DNA of 64,000 nucleotides, taken from positions 62,001 through 126,000 of the forward strand of contig NZ_AYYY01000061.1 in the NCBI RefSeq assembly GCF_001436295.1, written 5' to 3'. Shown piece by piece: positions 1 through 9,074 of this stretch. The stretch comes from Paucilactobacillus vaccinostercus DSM 20634 (GTDB taxonomy: Bacteria; Bacillota; Bacilli; Lactobacillales; Lactobacillaceae). A program made the position numbers and the translations under genes. Position 1 is the first letter of the stretch, and every line of letters begins with the position of its first letter. Below the pieces are notes generated by a model. That model did not search any database and was not told the origin of the DNA. It saw only the letters and a list, made by a program, of their open reading frames with translations.

Positions 1-118
1 TTTGCACAGCCAGTAAAAATTTGAAAGCAAGCTCGAAAGGAGAAACGGACGAGGTACGTTTCAAATTAGTACAAACTAAAGATAGCGCAAAAATGGTAGG
101 GGTTTCAATAAGGTTCAT
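1..118 (-). other. Unrecognised open frame leaving the left edge
   Basis: A minus-strand frame begins with ATG at 118 and stays open for 39 codons to the edge. I do not recognise the product and the ribosome site is weak (GAG seven bases upstream). A plus-strand frame is also open across 3-182, so coding in either direction is unproven. The LacI-type operator at 129-146 lies just upstream of the minus-strand ATG, which is the main reason to keep the frame as a possible start of a LacI-controlled gene. Confidence 0.25.
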
Positions 119-128
119 CTTTTGCTCG

Positions 129-146
129 TTAGTTAAGCTTAGTTTA
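129..146. promoter_or_regulatory. LacI-type operator, copy 1
   Basis: TTAGTTAAGCTTAGTTTA, an imperfect palindrome centred on AAGCTT. The same 18 bases recur at 1200-1217 in front of the lacI-type gene. LacI-family operators are about this long and near-palindromic. This copy sits beyond the 3' end of the regulator, so it probably serves a gene to the left of the window. Confidence 0.6.
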
Positions 147-162
147 GTAATGTTGGCCCATA

Positions 163-1173
163 TCAAAGGGAGCGTCGTTTGATGAGGGTCGTCGTGATTA
201 ATGACTTTTGGGGCAGCCAATCGGGGTGGGCAAACTGGTTGACGAGTTGCTGCAAGCCTTGCGTTGCCATTTGTTGGATATTGACGTGAATGGTCGTCAA
301 CTCGGGTGTAATGATGGTTCCGGCGAAGAGGTCGTCGAAGCCCATGATGGCAACGTCTTCGGGGACACGAATGTGGGCTTGACTGGCAGCTTTAATTAAA
401 CGCAAGGCAATGTAGTCGTCCTCGCAAAAGATGGCGGGCGGTAAGTCGCGGTTGACGAGCTCTTGAAAATTGATGCCGGTCGGATTGGTTTCGATTGGGG
501 AAATGAAGTAGAAATCGCGATTGTCAATCTTGAGCTGAGCCTCTTCGAGTGCGGAGCGAAAGCCTCGCCGGCGGCCGTAAAAGTTAGCCATTGGTTTGTC
601 GGAGGCGAAGTAACCAATTCGGCGATACCCCTGAGCAATGATGTGCTGGGCGGCTAAACGCGCGCCTTGGTAGTTATCCATGGTGATAAAATCAGCGTTG
701 ATGTCGTCGTAGGTGGTGTCTAGGAATACGACGTGCTTAATTTTTTGGTTGATAAACATGACTTGATCATGGGTCAGATCCGTTCCTAAAACGATGACTT
801 TGTTCAAGCTCGTCCTGAGTTGGGGGAGCTTCTTTTTGAGATCGCTGGCCTCGATGGTAATGGTGGTAAGTTCACCTTGGAGACGGTCGACTTCCTGACT
901 TAGCTCGTAAATGAGGCTACTGAAAAAAGGTAGGGCTTGGTAGTTATCGCTCACTACGCCGGTCGTCGTGATAGCTAATAAGGTGACTTCGCCAAAGTTG
1001 TTTGTCTGCATCCGTCGACTTTTGCGCAGTGGTGAATAATGGAGATCTGCCATAATTTTTTTGATTCGCTGACGTGTTGATTCACTGACACCCGGTTGCT
1101 CGTTAAGAACGAGTGAGACGGTGGCCTTCGAAACGTGGGCAATCCGCGCAATATCACTCATTTTGAGACTCAT
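163..1173 (-). CDS. LacI family transcriptional regulator
   Basis: DNA-binding repressor of the LacI/GalR family, about 336 residues, the normal family length. The N-terminal helix-turn-helix is clear (MSDIARIAHVSKATVSLVLN, then a hinge with SRRMQTN), followed by a periplasmic-binding-protein-like sensor domain ending in a typical region (IMGFDDLFAGTIITPELTTI). The start is ATG 1173 because GGAGGAG lies six bases before it; an earlier in-frame TTG at 1188 overlaps that ribosome site. Identical 18-base operators stand in its own leader and beyond its stop, which suggests autoregulation and control of a gene to the left, probably for sugar uptake or hydrolysis. The ligand cannot be deduced. Confidence 0.93.
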   Translation of the reverse strand: MSLKMSDIARIAHVSKATVSLVLNEQPGVSESTRQRIKKIMADLHYSPLRKSRRMQTNNFGEVTLLAITTTGVVSDNYQALPFFSSLIYELSQEVDRLQGELTTITIEASDLKKKLPQLRTSLNKVIVLGTDLTHDQVMFINQKIKHVVFLDTTYDDINADFITMDNYQGARLAAQHIIAQGYRRIGYFASDKPMANFYGRRRGFRSALEEAQLKIDNRDFYFISPIETNPTGINFQELVNRDLPPAIFCEDDYIALRLIKAASQAHIRVPEDVAIMGFDDLFAGTIITPELTTIHVNIQQMATQGLQQLVNQFAHPDWLPQKSLITTTLIKRRSL

Positions 1174-1199
1174 GTAAGACTCCTCCAATCTAGTAACGG

Positions 1200-1217
1200 T
1201 TAGTTAAGCTTAGTTTA
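1200..1217. promoter_or_regulatory. LacI-type operator, copy 2
   Basis: Second exact copy of TTAGTTAAGCTTAGTTTA, 27 bases upstream of the LacI start at 1173, placed where it would block or overlap the regulator's own promoter. Autoregulation is inferred. Confidence 0.6.
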
Positions 1218-1280
1218 GCTTATTATTGAAGATTTAGGTCAAAATAAAACCAGTTTTCGTTAAATTTCTCGAAAACTGGT

Positions 1281-1964
1281 TTAAATTGCAAAATCGGCCG
1301 CAATGACCATTTTATGTGGAATGCCGAAGTAGTAGCCTTGAACGATGTTGGGCTGGTAGTCACGGATAAACGGCAGATCAGCACGGCCTTCGAACCCCTC
1401 CAAGGCAAATGATTTATGTTGCTCCAACGCTAGGTTGCGCCAGAACCGAACCTGTTCTTGCATCTGACTTAGCGATTCTGTTCCACGGATATTTTGCAGC
1501 GCAAATTTATACTCGGAAACGTAGGGGGCTAGTTGTTGGATCAGCGCAATCTGATTAGTACCGGTGCCGACATCATCCAGACAAACGGGGATACGAGCAT
1601 CGTGGAACCGTCGTGCTGCAGTCACTAACTGTTCGGTGGTGACAAGGGTCGTCCCCGAGCCAAGTCGTTCGGTGAGTTCAACGCACAGTTGAGCGTGGGT
1701 CTGATCCTTGATGGTGGCGAGGAGCTCACAGTATTGTGCTTCAACAAACTGGCGTTGATCGAGATTGAATGAAATAATTTTTAAGTCAGCAGGCATTGTT
1801 TGAACGGTGGCGTTCAATAGGGTCGTGATTTTAACCGGATCAAAGCGGCTGAAGTCGGCAGGAACGACCCACTGATCGTCAACTTGCTCACGAATGAATA
1901 GTTCATAGCCACATAGTTTTATGTTGTCGGTTGAAAATTTTGCTTGTCCCCAGCATCTGATCAT
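1281..1964 (-). CDS. EAL-domain cyclic-di-GMP phosphodiesterase
   Basis: Stand-alone EAL domain of about 227 residues, predicted to hydrolyse c-di-GMP to pGpG in the cytoplasm. No membrane segment or GGDEF partner is fused. The catalytic positions known for the family all seem present: Glu of the EAL block (YELFIRE), Asn in ISFNLDQ, Glu in CVELTER, the Asp pair in CLDDVGTG, Lys in EYKFA, Glu in ALEGFE and Gln in VQGYYFG. I chose ATG 1964 because GGGG stands just before it; an upstream in-frame TTG at 2003 has no ribosome site. Two GGDEF proteins (9075 and 31543) are encoded in the same window and are the obvious opposing enzymes. Low activity despite conserved residues remains possible. Confidence 0.9.
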   Translation of the reverse strand: MIRCWGQAKFSTDNIKLCGYELFIREQVDDQWVVPADFSRFDPVKITTLLNATVQTMPADLKIISFNLDQRQFVEAQYCELLATIKDQTHAQLCVELTERLGSGTTLVTTEQLVTAARRFHDARIPVCLDDVGTGTNQIALIQQLAPYVSEYKFALQNIRGTESLSQMQEQVRFWRNLALEQHKSFALEGFEGRADLPFIRDYQPNIVQGYYFGIPHKMVIAADFAI

Positions 1965-2528
1965 AATTTTTCCCCACTTAATTCGATTTAAATGATTTTT
2001 CAATATTAATTAATATTTATGCATTATTATGTAATACGATAGAAAACCTTGAGTGCATTTTTAATAGACGTTTTAAAGCACACCTTAAAAATAACGTGTG
2101 CTGATTGAGCTTTATTAGTTATAGAAAGATTAATTGACCATTACTTATTTGAGCGATATAACGATTAAACAAACGTTGGTCGCTAATTATAGAATACGAT
2201 TATTAATTGAATTGACAGTATTTTTTGAAAAATTATTTATCGAAAGTTATTCCTGTGACAACGTTGAAAACCAAAAATAATAATGATATTCTTAGGTTAA
2301 TATTTTCAAGCTGATTTTAGACGCTTTCAGGTGTACCCTAAGGCGCCTATTTTTTTGATTTTAAATCGCCAGTAGTGCTCGCAAAAATAGTTCTATTATG
2401 AATAATTATTAATCAGGAAAAATATGGATCTTGTATAACTGCGGTTTGAATCGTATGATGAGACTCAAATGCGATCGTGTGGCGTCATGCCTTGATCGCG
2501 ATTAAGATTTTTGATGGAGAGGATAGCG
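1965..2528. other. AT-rich intergenic stretch with one hairpin
   Basis: About 560 bases without a convincing gene. It holds a 7-bp inverted repeat AGCACAC/GTGTGCT at 2077-2102 with no following T-run on either strand, possibly part of the EAL gene's leader. I searched by eye for a c-di-GMP riboswitch core and did not see one. Nothing else was identified. Confidence 0.4.
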
Positions 2529-2808
2529 ATGAGTTTGAAAATTACAGTGATTGGTGCGGGGGCAATGGTGTGAAAATGCTAAAGACGCCTGAAGATATGG
2601 TGGCGGTTATTCAGCGGGAAAGTTCTGCCGTTAACTCGCTTCATCGGTCCTTAATGTATCAAGTATGGTCAATAATCGTCCAACGGAAGTTGAATATACT
2701 AATGGGTATATTTTAAAGCGGGCCAAAGTGCACGGATTAATGGCCCCTAAACATGAACTACTGGTGAAACTGGTGTATCTTATGGAAGAAATGTGGCAGT
2801 ATCGTTAA
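2529..2808 (+). pseudogene. panE: Remnant of ketopantoate reductase (PanE/ApbA type)
   Basis: Debris of a 2-dehydropantoate 2-reductase, the NADPH enzyme that makes pantoate for coenzyme A. The start is intact: a GGAGAGGA ribosome site, then ATG 2529 encoding MSLKITVIGAGAM, the Rossmann glycine loop of the family. The reading then meets a stop at once. The remaining DNA encodes only the C-terminal end in two frames: a segment with SSAVNSLHRSLMYQ, then after a probable one-base deletion near 2665 the tail NNRPTEVEYTNGYILKRAK down to WQYR and TAA 2806. About two thirds of the roughly 300-residue protein is missing, so this is an internal deletion plus a frameshift. The short frame 2477-2716 is an artefact of it. 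Confidence 0.85.
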
Positions 2809-3040
2809 ATTTTTTAATCAGTTGATTATGTGAAATACGAAATCGTGATATAAGTAAGCGTACGATAATCGGGTTACAGTACAAAACAGGTATTTAGATG
2901 ATATTTGCAATTATTGTTTGGCGAGAGGCGTGTAAATGCCTCTTTTTTTGACGTTTTAACAATGATGCATAGATAGTATTATTGTATTATTTATATGAAA
3001 TGATCCATATGTAATGAGAAATGTATAAGCAAAATACAAA

Positions 3041-3056
3041 TAGGACAAATGTCCTA
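3041..3056. promoter_or_regulatory. Palindrome TAGGACA-AA-TGTCCTA
   Basis: Perfect 7-bp arms around an AA centre, 117 bases upstream of the Crp-like regulator that opens the nucleoside operon. A regulator site is likely from its symmetry; which protein binds it is unknown, the downstream Crp-type protein being the first candidate. Confidence 0.5.
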
Positions 3057-3083
3057 AATTAATTAAAATTAAGGATCATTTTT

Positions 3084-3097
3084 TGAAAGCGCATTCA
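3084..3097. promoter_or_regulatory. Candidate cre (CcpA) site
   Basis: TGAAAGCGCATTCA matches the consensus TGWAANCGNTNWCA at 13 of 14 positions. It lies between the 3041 palindrome and the start of the nucleoside operon, so carbon catabolite control of nucleoside use is plausible. The remainder of 2809-3172 holds nothing else I can name. Confidence 0.5.
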
Positions 3098-3172
3098 TTC
3101 GGCGGGTCATAATTCCTATTTAAAAAGATTAATTTCACATAAACTATAAGTATAGCGAAGGAGCTACTTATC

Positions 3173-3835
3173 ATGATAAATGACGTCTACGCTGCAATTA
3201 AATCTAACGATAAAGTATCTAAACTTTTTAGAACTTGTCCATTAGAAATTCTCGATGGAATTGAAGTTAAGAATTTTGATATAGGTGAATTCAATCTTTT
3301 TCAAGGTAATAAGTATGATGATACCTATGTATTAGTTTCAGGAAAAGTAAAGGTTTACCTAATTTCTGGGGGTGGTAAGGAAGTTGTATTGGATGTTTAT
3401 GATGCTGGGATGCTAATTGGTGAGCAAGAGGCAATTATTAAAACTGCATACAGTGCATCGATTTTAAATATTACACGAGTGGTAATGCTAAAAATCAATA
3501 ATCGCAATTTTAGGAAGTGGATTGATTTAGATCATGTTTTTGCCAGTAATTTTATTTATAACTTATCTGAACAACTTTATCACCTTACTAAGCGTACGGA
3601 GCGTTATAGTTTGCATTCTGCGCTAGAGCAAACCGTTACGTACCTAATTAACGAATTACAAACTGGAGATCAAATTACACGTAAGCAGCTTGAATATGAA
3701 GTGGATACGTCATACAGGAATATAAATCGAATTTTACAAATCCTTGGTCAAACTGATGCAATTAAAGTTGATCGAGGCAATATTACAATATTAGATCATG
3801 CGAAACTCTACGATGTTTTAAGAAACGGGGAATAA
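3173..3835 (+). CDS. Crp/Fnr family transcriptional regulator
   Basis: Two-domain regulator of 220 residues: a cyclic-nucleotide-binding-like beta-barrel (about residues 15-120, with YVLVSGKVKVYL and GMLIGEQEAI) and a C-terminal winged helix (about 150-215, ITRKQLEYEVDTSYRNINRILQILGQ). The Fnr cysteine cluster is absent, so oxygen sensing through an Fe-S centre is unlikely. AGGAG stands nine bases before ATG 3173. It is the first gene of an operon with the next three genes (gap of three bases to the phosphorylase), so it probably governs nucleoside uptake and breakdown. The gene is strikingly AT-rich: 3481-3540 has 17 G/C of 60, against 35 of 60 at 7381-7440. Confidence 0.88.
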   Translation: MINDVYAAIKSNDKVSKLFRTCPLEILDGIEVKNFDIGEFNLFQGNKYDDTYVLVSGKVKVYLISGGGKEVVLDVYDAGMLIGEQEAIIKTAYSASILNITRVVMLKINNRNFRKWIDLDHVFASNFIYNLSEQLYHLTKRTERYSLHSALEQTVTYLINELQTGDQITRKQLEYEVDTSYRNINRILQILGQTDAIKVDRGNITILDHAKLYDVLRNGE

Positions 3836-3838
3836 AAA

Positions 3839-4555
3839 ATGGAAGAAAAGCAACCACATACGCAATTAACTAGTGAAATTAATACAGATAGTGCAATTAT
3901 TATGGGTGATCCAGCTCGGGTTGATAAGATTGCTAAGTTGATGGATAACGCACAGCCATGGGCTTTTAATCGTGAATATAAATCCGTAATTGGAGAATAT
4001 CGTGGCAAACGAATTTTAGCCATGTCAACAGGGATTGGAGCACCTTCAGCTGGAATTGGTGTTGAAGAATTAAGCATTGTTGGCATTAAAAATGTTGTTC
4101 GTGTGGGATCAGCTGGTGCAATGCAAAAGGGCATTGATTTCGGTGAATTAATCATTGGCGAAGGAGTGGTTCGTGATGACGGATTAACTCAAAAGTATGT
4201 ACCGAACATTTATCCAGCCGTGCCGTCATTTAGGTTGATGACGTTAGCTCGAAAGTATGCTCCTGATGCAATCTATGGCATTATTCGTTCACACGACGGC
4301 TTTTATATGGATGATAATGCTAAAAATGAAGCTTTTTGGTCAAAAAAAGGCATTGTTGGTGCTGATATGGAATCGGGTGCCTTAATGGTAATTGGTCGTC
4401 AGCGTCATTTAGAAACACTGTCAATTTTGAATAATGTGGTTTTATATGAGGGAGATTTGTCTGCCGGTGTCAATGATTTGGTAAGTGGTGATGATTTAAT
4501 GGCAAGGGGTGAACTTGCATCATTGAAGTTGGCACTTGATATTTTAAGTGATTAA
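3839..4555 (+). CDS. Nucleoside phosphorylase (PNP/UDP family)
   Basis: Phosphorolytic enzyme that splits a nucleoside into free base and (deoxy)ribose-1-phosphate. Family marks in order: GDPARV near residue 23, the phosphate-binding STGIGAPSAGIGVEEL segment, VRVGSAGAM and the ribose/base-binding VGADMESGAL. Length (238) suits the uridine phosphorylase/DeoD superfamily. Base specificity (uridine versus purine) cannot be assigned by eye. The product of phosphorolysis is the substrate of the phosphopentomutase at 5295, and the transporter between them would supply nucleosides. Confidence 0.88.
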   Translation: MEEKQPHTQLTSEINTDSAIIMGDPARVDKIAKLMDNAQPWAFNREYKSVIGEYRGKRILAMSTGIGAPSAGIGVEELSIVGIKNVVRVGSAGAMQKGIDFGELIIGEGVVRDDGLTQKYVPNIYPAVPSFRLMTLARKYAPDAIYGIIRSHDGFYMDDNAKNEAFWSKKGIVGADMESGALMVIGRQRHLETLSILNNVVLYEGDLSAGVNDLVSGDDLMARGELASLKLALDILSD

Positions 4556-4572
4556 TATGAGGAGGGATAATC

Positions 4573-5295
4573 ATGGAAGCAAAACATCATGGTTGGTGGT
4601 TTAACCAGTTATTTACTAATTGGAAGAAATTTGAAGTTATTTACGTATCAGTTTTGATTGCTTTACAGGTAGTAGTTTATGCAATTGCTCCGGATACCGT
4701 AATTGGTATGGTGTCAGGCGTTACAGGTGTTTTATGTTTGGTATTTGGAATGAAAGGTCGAAAAATTTCATTCTTATTTGGTGTTGTTCAGTGTCTTTCA
4801 ATGACTTATATTGCTTGGATTAGTCACGCGTATGGGTCTTTTGCTATGGATATTATTTATGTCATTTCACAACCAATTGGTTGGTTCATGTGGGGACGCG
4901 ACGAAGCAACTCATTCATTTCAGCCTAAGACAAGACGATTAATTTTTGGTGGAGCGTTTATTGCTTGGGGAATTGGCTGGTTCGTTTTAGCTACATTACA
5001 TGGTCAATTACCGTACTTTGATTCAATTAACTTTGTCGTAAGTATTATTGCTCAAACACTCTACGTTTTGAAATTTAAGGAAAACTGGTCGCTATGGATT
5101 GTTGTTAATATTGCTAACGTTATTTATTGGGGTGTTTTAACTATCCAAACACTAATTGGTGCTACAGATATTGGTTCACTTGGTGCCAATATGTCCCAAG
5201 TTGCATTACAAGCTGCACTGCTGTTTAATTCAATCTACGCCACTAAAGTCTGGGCGAGTGGTGAAGCTGATAATGAGGGTGGAGCTAATAAATAA
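4573..5295 (+). CDS. PnuC-family transporter, probably for nucleosides
   Basis: Polytopic membrane protein of 240 residues, with about seven to eight hydrophobic segments and the PnuC-family block [14 protein letters not shown] near residue 97. Classical PnuC facilitates uptake of nicotinamide riboside; related PnuN/PnuT-like members serve deoxynucleosides or thiamine. Because this gene sits between a nucleoside phosphorylase and phosphopentomutase and not beside NAD genes, a (deoxy)nucleoside substrate is the better inference. GGAGGG lies before ATG 4573, and its TAA overlaps the deoB ATG by one base (TAATG), which points to translational coupling. Confidence 0.85.
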   Translation: MEAKHHGWWFNQLFTNWKKFEVIYVSVLIALQVVVYAIAPDTVIGMVSGVTGVLCLVFGMKGRKISFLFGVVQCLSMTYIAWISHAYGSFAMDIIYVISQPIGWFMWGRDEATHSFQPKTRRLIFGGAFIAWGIGWFVLATLHGQLPYFDSINFVVSIIAQTLYVLKFKENWSLWIVVNIANVIYWGVLTIQTLIGATDIGSLGANMSQVALQAALLFNSIYATKVWASGEADNEGGANK

Positions 5296-6500
5296 TGACA
5301 ATAAACTCATATCAATTTAAACGTATTTTCGTGATTGTATTGGACTCTGTTGGGATTGGTGCAGCGGCGGATGCCTTTAAGTACGGTGATGAAGGATCGG
5401 ATACATTGGGGCATGTTGGAGAATTTTTCGATGGTAATTTAAAACTACCCAACCTTGCTCGAATTGGTTTAAGTAATATTCGTCCTAGTGCGCCTATCAA
5501 AGGTGTCCCGTTTCAAGACAATCCAATTGGGTGTTTTGGCAAAATGGAAGAAAGATCAGTTGGTAAAGATAGTATGGACGGTCACTGGGAAATGATGGGA
5601 CTACCTGTTTTGCAAGAACTATCAACGTTTCCAGCTGGATTTCCCGATGATATTATCGAAAAAATTGAAAAATTTTCTGGACGTAAAGTAATCGTTAATC
5701 GTCCATATTCTGGTACGCAGGTCATTCATGACTACGGCGAAGAGGAAATTCGTGATAACAGTTTAATCGTGTATACATCAGGCGATTCAGTAATGCAAAT
5801 CGCCGCACATGAAGAAAATTTACCGGTGGAGGAATTATATACTATTTGCAGATACGCGCGAACGTTATTAAATGGTCCGAAGTATACCGTTGGTCGTGTT
5901 ATTGCGCGACCGTATGTAGGATCAGATAAGAATCATTTTACGCGTACTTCTAATCGCCGCGATTTTAGCTTAGCGCCGACAGGAGTGACTGACCTTGTTA
6001 AACTCCACGATCAAGAACTATCAGTGATTGCAATTGGTAAAATCAATGATATTTTTTCAGGTCAGGGAATTGATGAAGCTTTTCATAATGAGAGTAACGA
6101 CGATGGTATGAATCACATTGATGCGGTACTTCAAAAAGATTTTGTTGGCCTATGTTTTGCTAACTTGGTTGATTTTGATGTTTTATACGGCCATAGAAGA
6201 AATCCAGAAGGTTTTGGACAATTATTGATTAAATTTGATCGCAGATTAGGCCGTTTTATGAAACAAATGCATGATGATGATTTAATAATGATTACCGCGG
6301 ACCATGGTAACGATCCAACATATAAAGGTACTGATCATACTCGAGAAAATGTTCCACTGCTTGCTTACTCACCAAGTTTAAGTAACGTTGGATCCGACTT
6401 GGGTGTTCGATTAACATTTTCTGATTTAGGAGCTACCATTTTAGATAATTTTGGTATTACTAACGAAAGTGGTGGAAATAGCTTTATGGATCAACTTTAA
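5295..6500 (+). CDS. deoB: Phosphopentomutase DeoB
   Basis: Converts (deoxy)ribose-1-phosphate to the 5-phosphate so that the pentose enters central metabolism. The alkaline-phosphatase-superfamily metal ligands are visible: [14 protein letters not shown] at the start and [17 protein letters not shown] near residue 335. Length 401 is close to the usual 390-400. It is the last gene of the nucleoside operon and is coupled to the transporter by a one-base overlap. Confidence 0.95.
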   Translation: MTINSYQFKRIFVIVLDSVGIGAAADAFKYGDEGSDTLGHVGEFFDGNLKLPNLARIGLSNIRPSAPIKGVPFQDNPIGCFGKMEERSVGKDSMDGHWEMMGLPVLQELSTFPAGFPDDIIEKIEKFSGRKVIVNRPYSGTQVIHDYGEEEIRDNSLIVYTSGDSVMQIAAHEENLPVEELYTICRYARTLLNGPKYTVGRVIARPYVGSDKNHFTRTSNRRDFSLAPTGVTDLVKLHDQELSVIAIGKINDIFSGQGIDEAFHNESNDDGMNHIDAVLQKDFVGLCFANLVDFDVLYGHRRNPEGFGQLLIKFDRRLGRFMKQMHDDDLIMITADHGNDPTYKGTDHTRENVPLLAYSPSLSNVGSDLGVRLTFSDLGATILDNFGITNESGGNSFMDQL

Positions 6501-6709
6501 ATGGTTAAAAAATACACTATACATTGAAATTATAATAAAAATAGTTTTTTACAGAACCGCCGTGTTACTTACCAAAATGGCCCTTACTATCAAAAAGATC
6601 AATATTCGATGATCAAAAAAGTATTGTATTATAAGATGACGACCGTGTGATCTGGAGCAAGATTGGATCAGCGAGGCGATTTTTTTGAAGGGACAGTTAG
6701 GCTAGTAAA

Positions 6710-8077
6710 ATGGAATCTGGAATAAAATTAACCACGATTGAAAAAATTCAGCAGGGGATCGTCTTTACGGTCGCCAAGCTGATTCAAATTTTGCCACTAA
6801 TGGCTTTAACGATGATCTATACGACCAACCAGTCGGCCGAAAGCTACATGCCGTACATTCTATTTTATACGGCGGTGAAAACAGGCCTCCTGCTGATCAA
6901 TGGGTTCGGACACGTGCAAAATACGTTTGGGCTAATGCAGCTGAGCTTGATTATGAGTCTAGCGGCTTTATTGGTACTGAGCTTGTCGCCTTGGGAGTAT
7001 CTCACCGACGTGGCGGCCTTCCTATTAGGATTAAGTGCCAGCGTTATTTTACCCACGTATGAGGGGGTGTACTACCACGAGCGGGTGGTGTGGAAGTGGT
7101 TTTTGCAAGGAGTTGAAATCCTAACATTATTTGTTACGAGTGCAGTTATTCTGACGCTTATTGCCATCGCCAGTCATTTTTCATATCGAAGTGTCTTTGC
7201 AATCATTACCGGTTTTGTGTTGGTGGGGCTCGTAACAATGATGCAATTTAAACCATTTGCTAAGCAAGTGGGTGAACCGCTTTTTGTACCACACACGCAA
7301 TCTCTTCGTAATTTAGAGCTTTTCACTTGGACAACCGTGATGGTGTTTGGGTTACGATATCTACGCTTCTTTGATCAGTCATTTGTGTGGACGATCATCC
7401 TGGTAGCGGCGGTGGGACTCGTAACGCTCGTCAGTCGGGTTTTGATTTGGCGATCAAAAGTACCGGGACTGCCGTCGTGGACGGTGGTCAGTGCGATGCT
7501 TAATGGGGCTTATGAAACCTTTTTGATGTTGTATATTTTTCTTGCAGTTCACGGACAAACCGTGATGATTAGCGCTTACGTGGCCTATGGATTAGGCATG
7601 ATGCTAGCTCAGATTGTTCGACGGCCACTTCAGCGTTCGTTTCGGGGAATGTCGAACCTTAAATTGCAGTTATTGTTTTTCGGCCTCGGTGCGTGGTTGA
7701 CGATTTGGCCAAATACGCTATTGCTGGGGGCCTTTGTCATTAGCTTTTTCGGCAGTGCTAATAGTATTTTACTTAATCACGACGTTTACCTGACCGAAGT
7801 ATCGACACCGGCGCATCGGTTGGTGGTCAAGTATCGGAGCACATACCTTGGAAGTATCCTCATGCAACTTGTTTTCATCGGTGGCATGATGGGCCTATCG
7901 GTTATGAGAGATGCAAATCTGGCCCAGATTATGTGGCAAATTAATGATGCAACTATCTCACCGGCGACGAGTCAGTTTGTGTGGTTAGTCGGGGTGGCAA
8001 CGGCATTAGTTCTCACGATTTTGACGGCATGGGCCTACTGGCGACTGCCAGATGTTGATGAGAGATCACTGCAGTAA
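6710..8077 (+). CDS. MFS-like multispanning membrane protein
   Basis: About 455 residues with some twelve hydrophobic segments and a layout similar to major facilitator proteins, but I see none of the classical MFS loop motifs, so family and substrate are uncertain. Start ATG 6710 has TTAGG eight bases upstream. It is monocistronic: a 209-base gap separates it from deoB and a strong bidirectional hairpin follows it. Base composition returns here to the GC level of the surrounding chromosome. Confidence 0.6.
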   Translation: MESGIKLTTIEKIQQGIVFTVAKLIQILPLMALTMIYTTNQSAESYMPYILFYTAVKTGLLLINGFGHVQNTFGLMQLSLIMSLAALLVLSLSPWEYLTDVAAFLLGLSASVILPTYEGVYYHERVVWKWFLQGVEILTLFVTSAVILTLIAIASHFSYRSVFAIITGFVLVGLVTMMQFKPFAKQVGEPLFVPHTQSLRNLELFTWTTVMVFGLRYLRFFDQSFVWTIILVAAVGLVTLVSRVLIWRSKVPGLPSWTVVSAMLNGAYETFLMLYIFLAVHGQTVMISAYVAYGLGMMLAQIVRRPLQRSFRGMSNLKLQLLFFGLGAWLTIWPNTLLLGAFVISFFGSANSILLNHDVYLTEVSTPAHRLVVKYRSTYLGSILMQLVFIGGMMGLSVMRDANLAQIMWQINDATISPATSQFVWLVGVATALVLTILTAWAYWRLPDVDERSLQ

Positions 8078-8106
8078 ATTAATTTTTAATCAATATCAAT
8101 CAAGTA

Positions 8107-8144
8107 AAGGGCGCGTCATCGATTCTAGTCGATGACGCGCCCTT
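8107..8144. terminator. Bidirectional terminator hairpin
   Basis: Perfect 16-bp stem (AAGGGCGCGTCATCGA and its complement) with a 6-base loop between two converging genes. Confidence 0.8.
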
Positions 8145-8153
8145 ATTTGTGAG

Positions 8154-8870
8154 TTAGAAAAATAGGTAGTAAATACCGGCCACACCAATGAAACGGTAGA
8201 CCCACTTTCGAAAGGTGGCGTCGTCTAGCTTAGTCGCGATACGCGCCGCGATGATGGTGCCAATGCTCGCCGCGACCAGTCCAACCAGAATGTAGGGGAT
8301 GTCGTGGGAAACGAGGATTCCGTTAGCGACCCGGACGCTATTGATGTAAAATACATCGATTAAGAAAAAGCCTTGGATACTGGCGGTGTATTCGGCAATC
8401 GAGTGTGAGCGGGACAGGAAGTAGACGGCCATTAAGGGTCCCCCGATCCCGAGAAGCCCGTTGAAAAAGCCGGAAATGATCATGAAGCATAGGGCGATAT
8501 ACCACGGGTATTGCCGGTCACTGGCGTTTTTTACAAACGTGAAGTAGAGGTAGAGTGCTGCGAGCAAGACCCCTAAGAAGACCCGCATGATGTGAGTATC
8601 GAGGACGTGACTGAGATGAACCGACCACGTTGCGACCGTCGCGTAGATAATGAATGGGACGATGATTTTCTTAAGATGAAAATCATGGCGGTAACGAAAT
8701 GTTAGACCAATCATACTGGCGAGCATGCTGACACCGCCGATGCCGGCCGCTTGGTCAATTGGGAGAATCGAGGGGAAGAAAATCATCATGATGATCACCG
8801 CCCCAAAGCCGGTTAGCCCCTGTACCAAACCGCCCAGTAATGCGGGAAAAAAGATTAATAGCCAAGTCAC
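8154..8870 (-). CDS. TauE/SafE family sulfite exporter-like protein
   Basis: Integral membrane protein of 238 residues in the TauE/SafE (DUF81) family, whose members export sulfite, sulfoacetate or other small organic anions. The repeated glycine-rich blocks are clear: GGLVQGLTGFGAVI near residue 13 and GFFNGLLGIGGPLMAVYF near 138. The start is GTG 8870, with AAGGAG nine bases upstream. The substrate cannot be read from the sequence, and no sulfur genes are adjacent. Confidence 0.85.
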   Translation of the reverse strand: MTWLLIFFPALLGGLVQGLTGFGAVIIMMIFFPSILPIDQAAGIGGVSMLASMIGLTFRYRHDFHLKKIIVPFIIYATVATWSVHLSHVLDTHIMRVFLGVLLAALYLYFTFVKNASDRQYPWYIALCFMIISGFFNGLLGIGGPLMAVYFLSRSHSIAEYTASIQGFFLIDVFYINSVRVANGILVSHDIPYILVGLVAASIGTIIAARIATKLDDATFRKWVYRFIGVAGIYYLFF

Positions 8871-9074
8871 GAGTTGGAGCTCCTTTATTATGAATTAGTG
8901 GTGCGTCTAGACCTAGTGTGGCGGATGAAGCTGGTGAGGTCAATGCTTAGCGTGTTAATCGGGAAAAAACGCCCCCGCGAAGCTAGAATTTAGCTGATTC
9001 GTCATTAATTATGATCAAATTGGAGTAAAATAACTGTATAAAGCGCATAAAAATATAATAAATGAGGGACAACT

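Noticed and set aside
2004-2480. c-di-GMP riboswitch near the EAL gene
   Set aside because: The hairpin at 2077-2102 lacks the conserved GEMM core bases; only a simple stem is visible.
2477-2716. A 79-codon open frame
   Set aside because: It reads the debris of the ketopantoate reductase in the wrong register at its beginning; the true ribosome site and start are at 2529.
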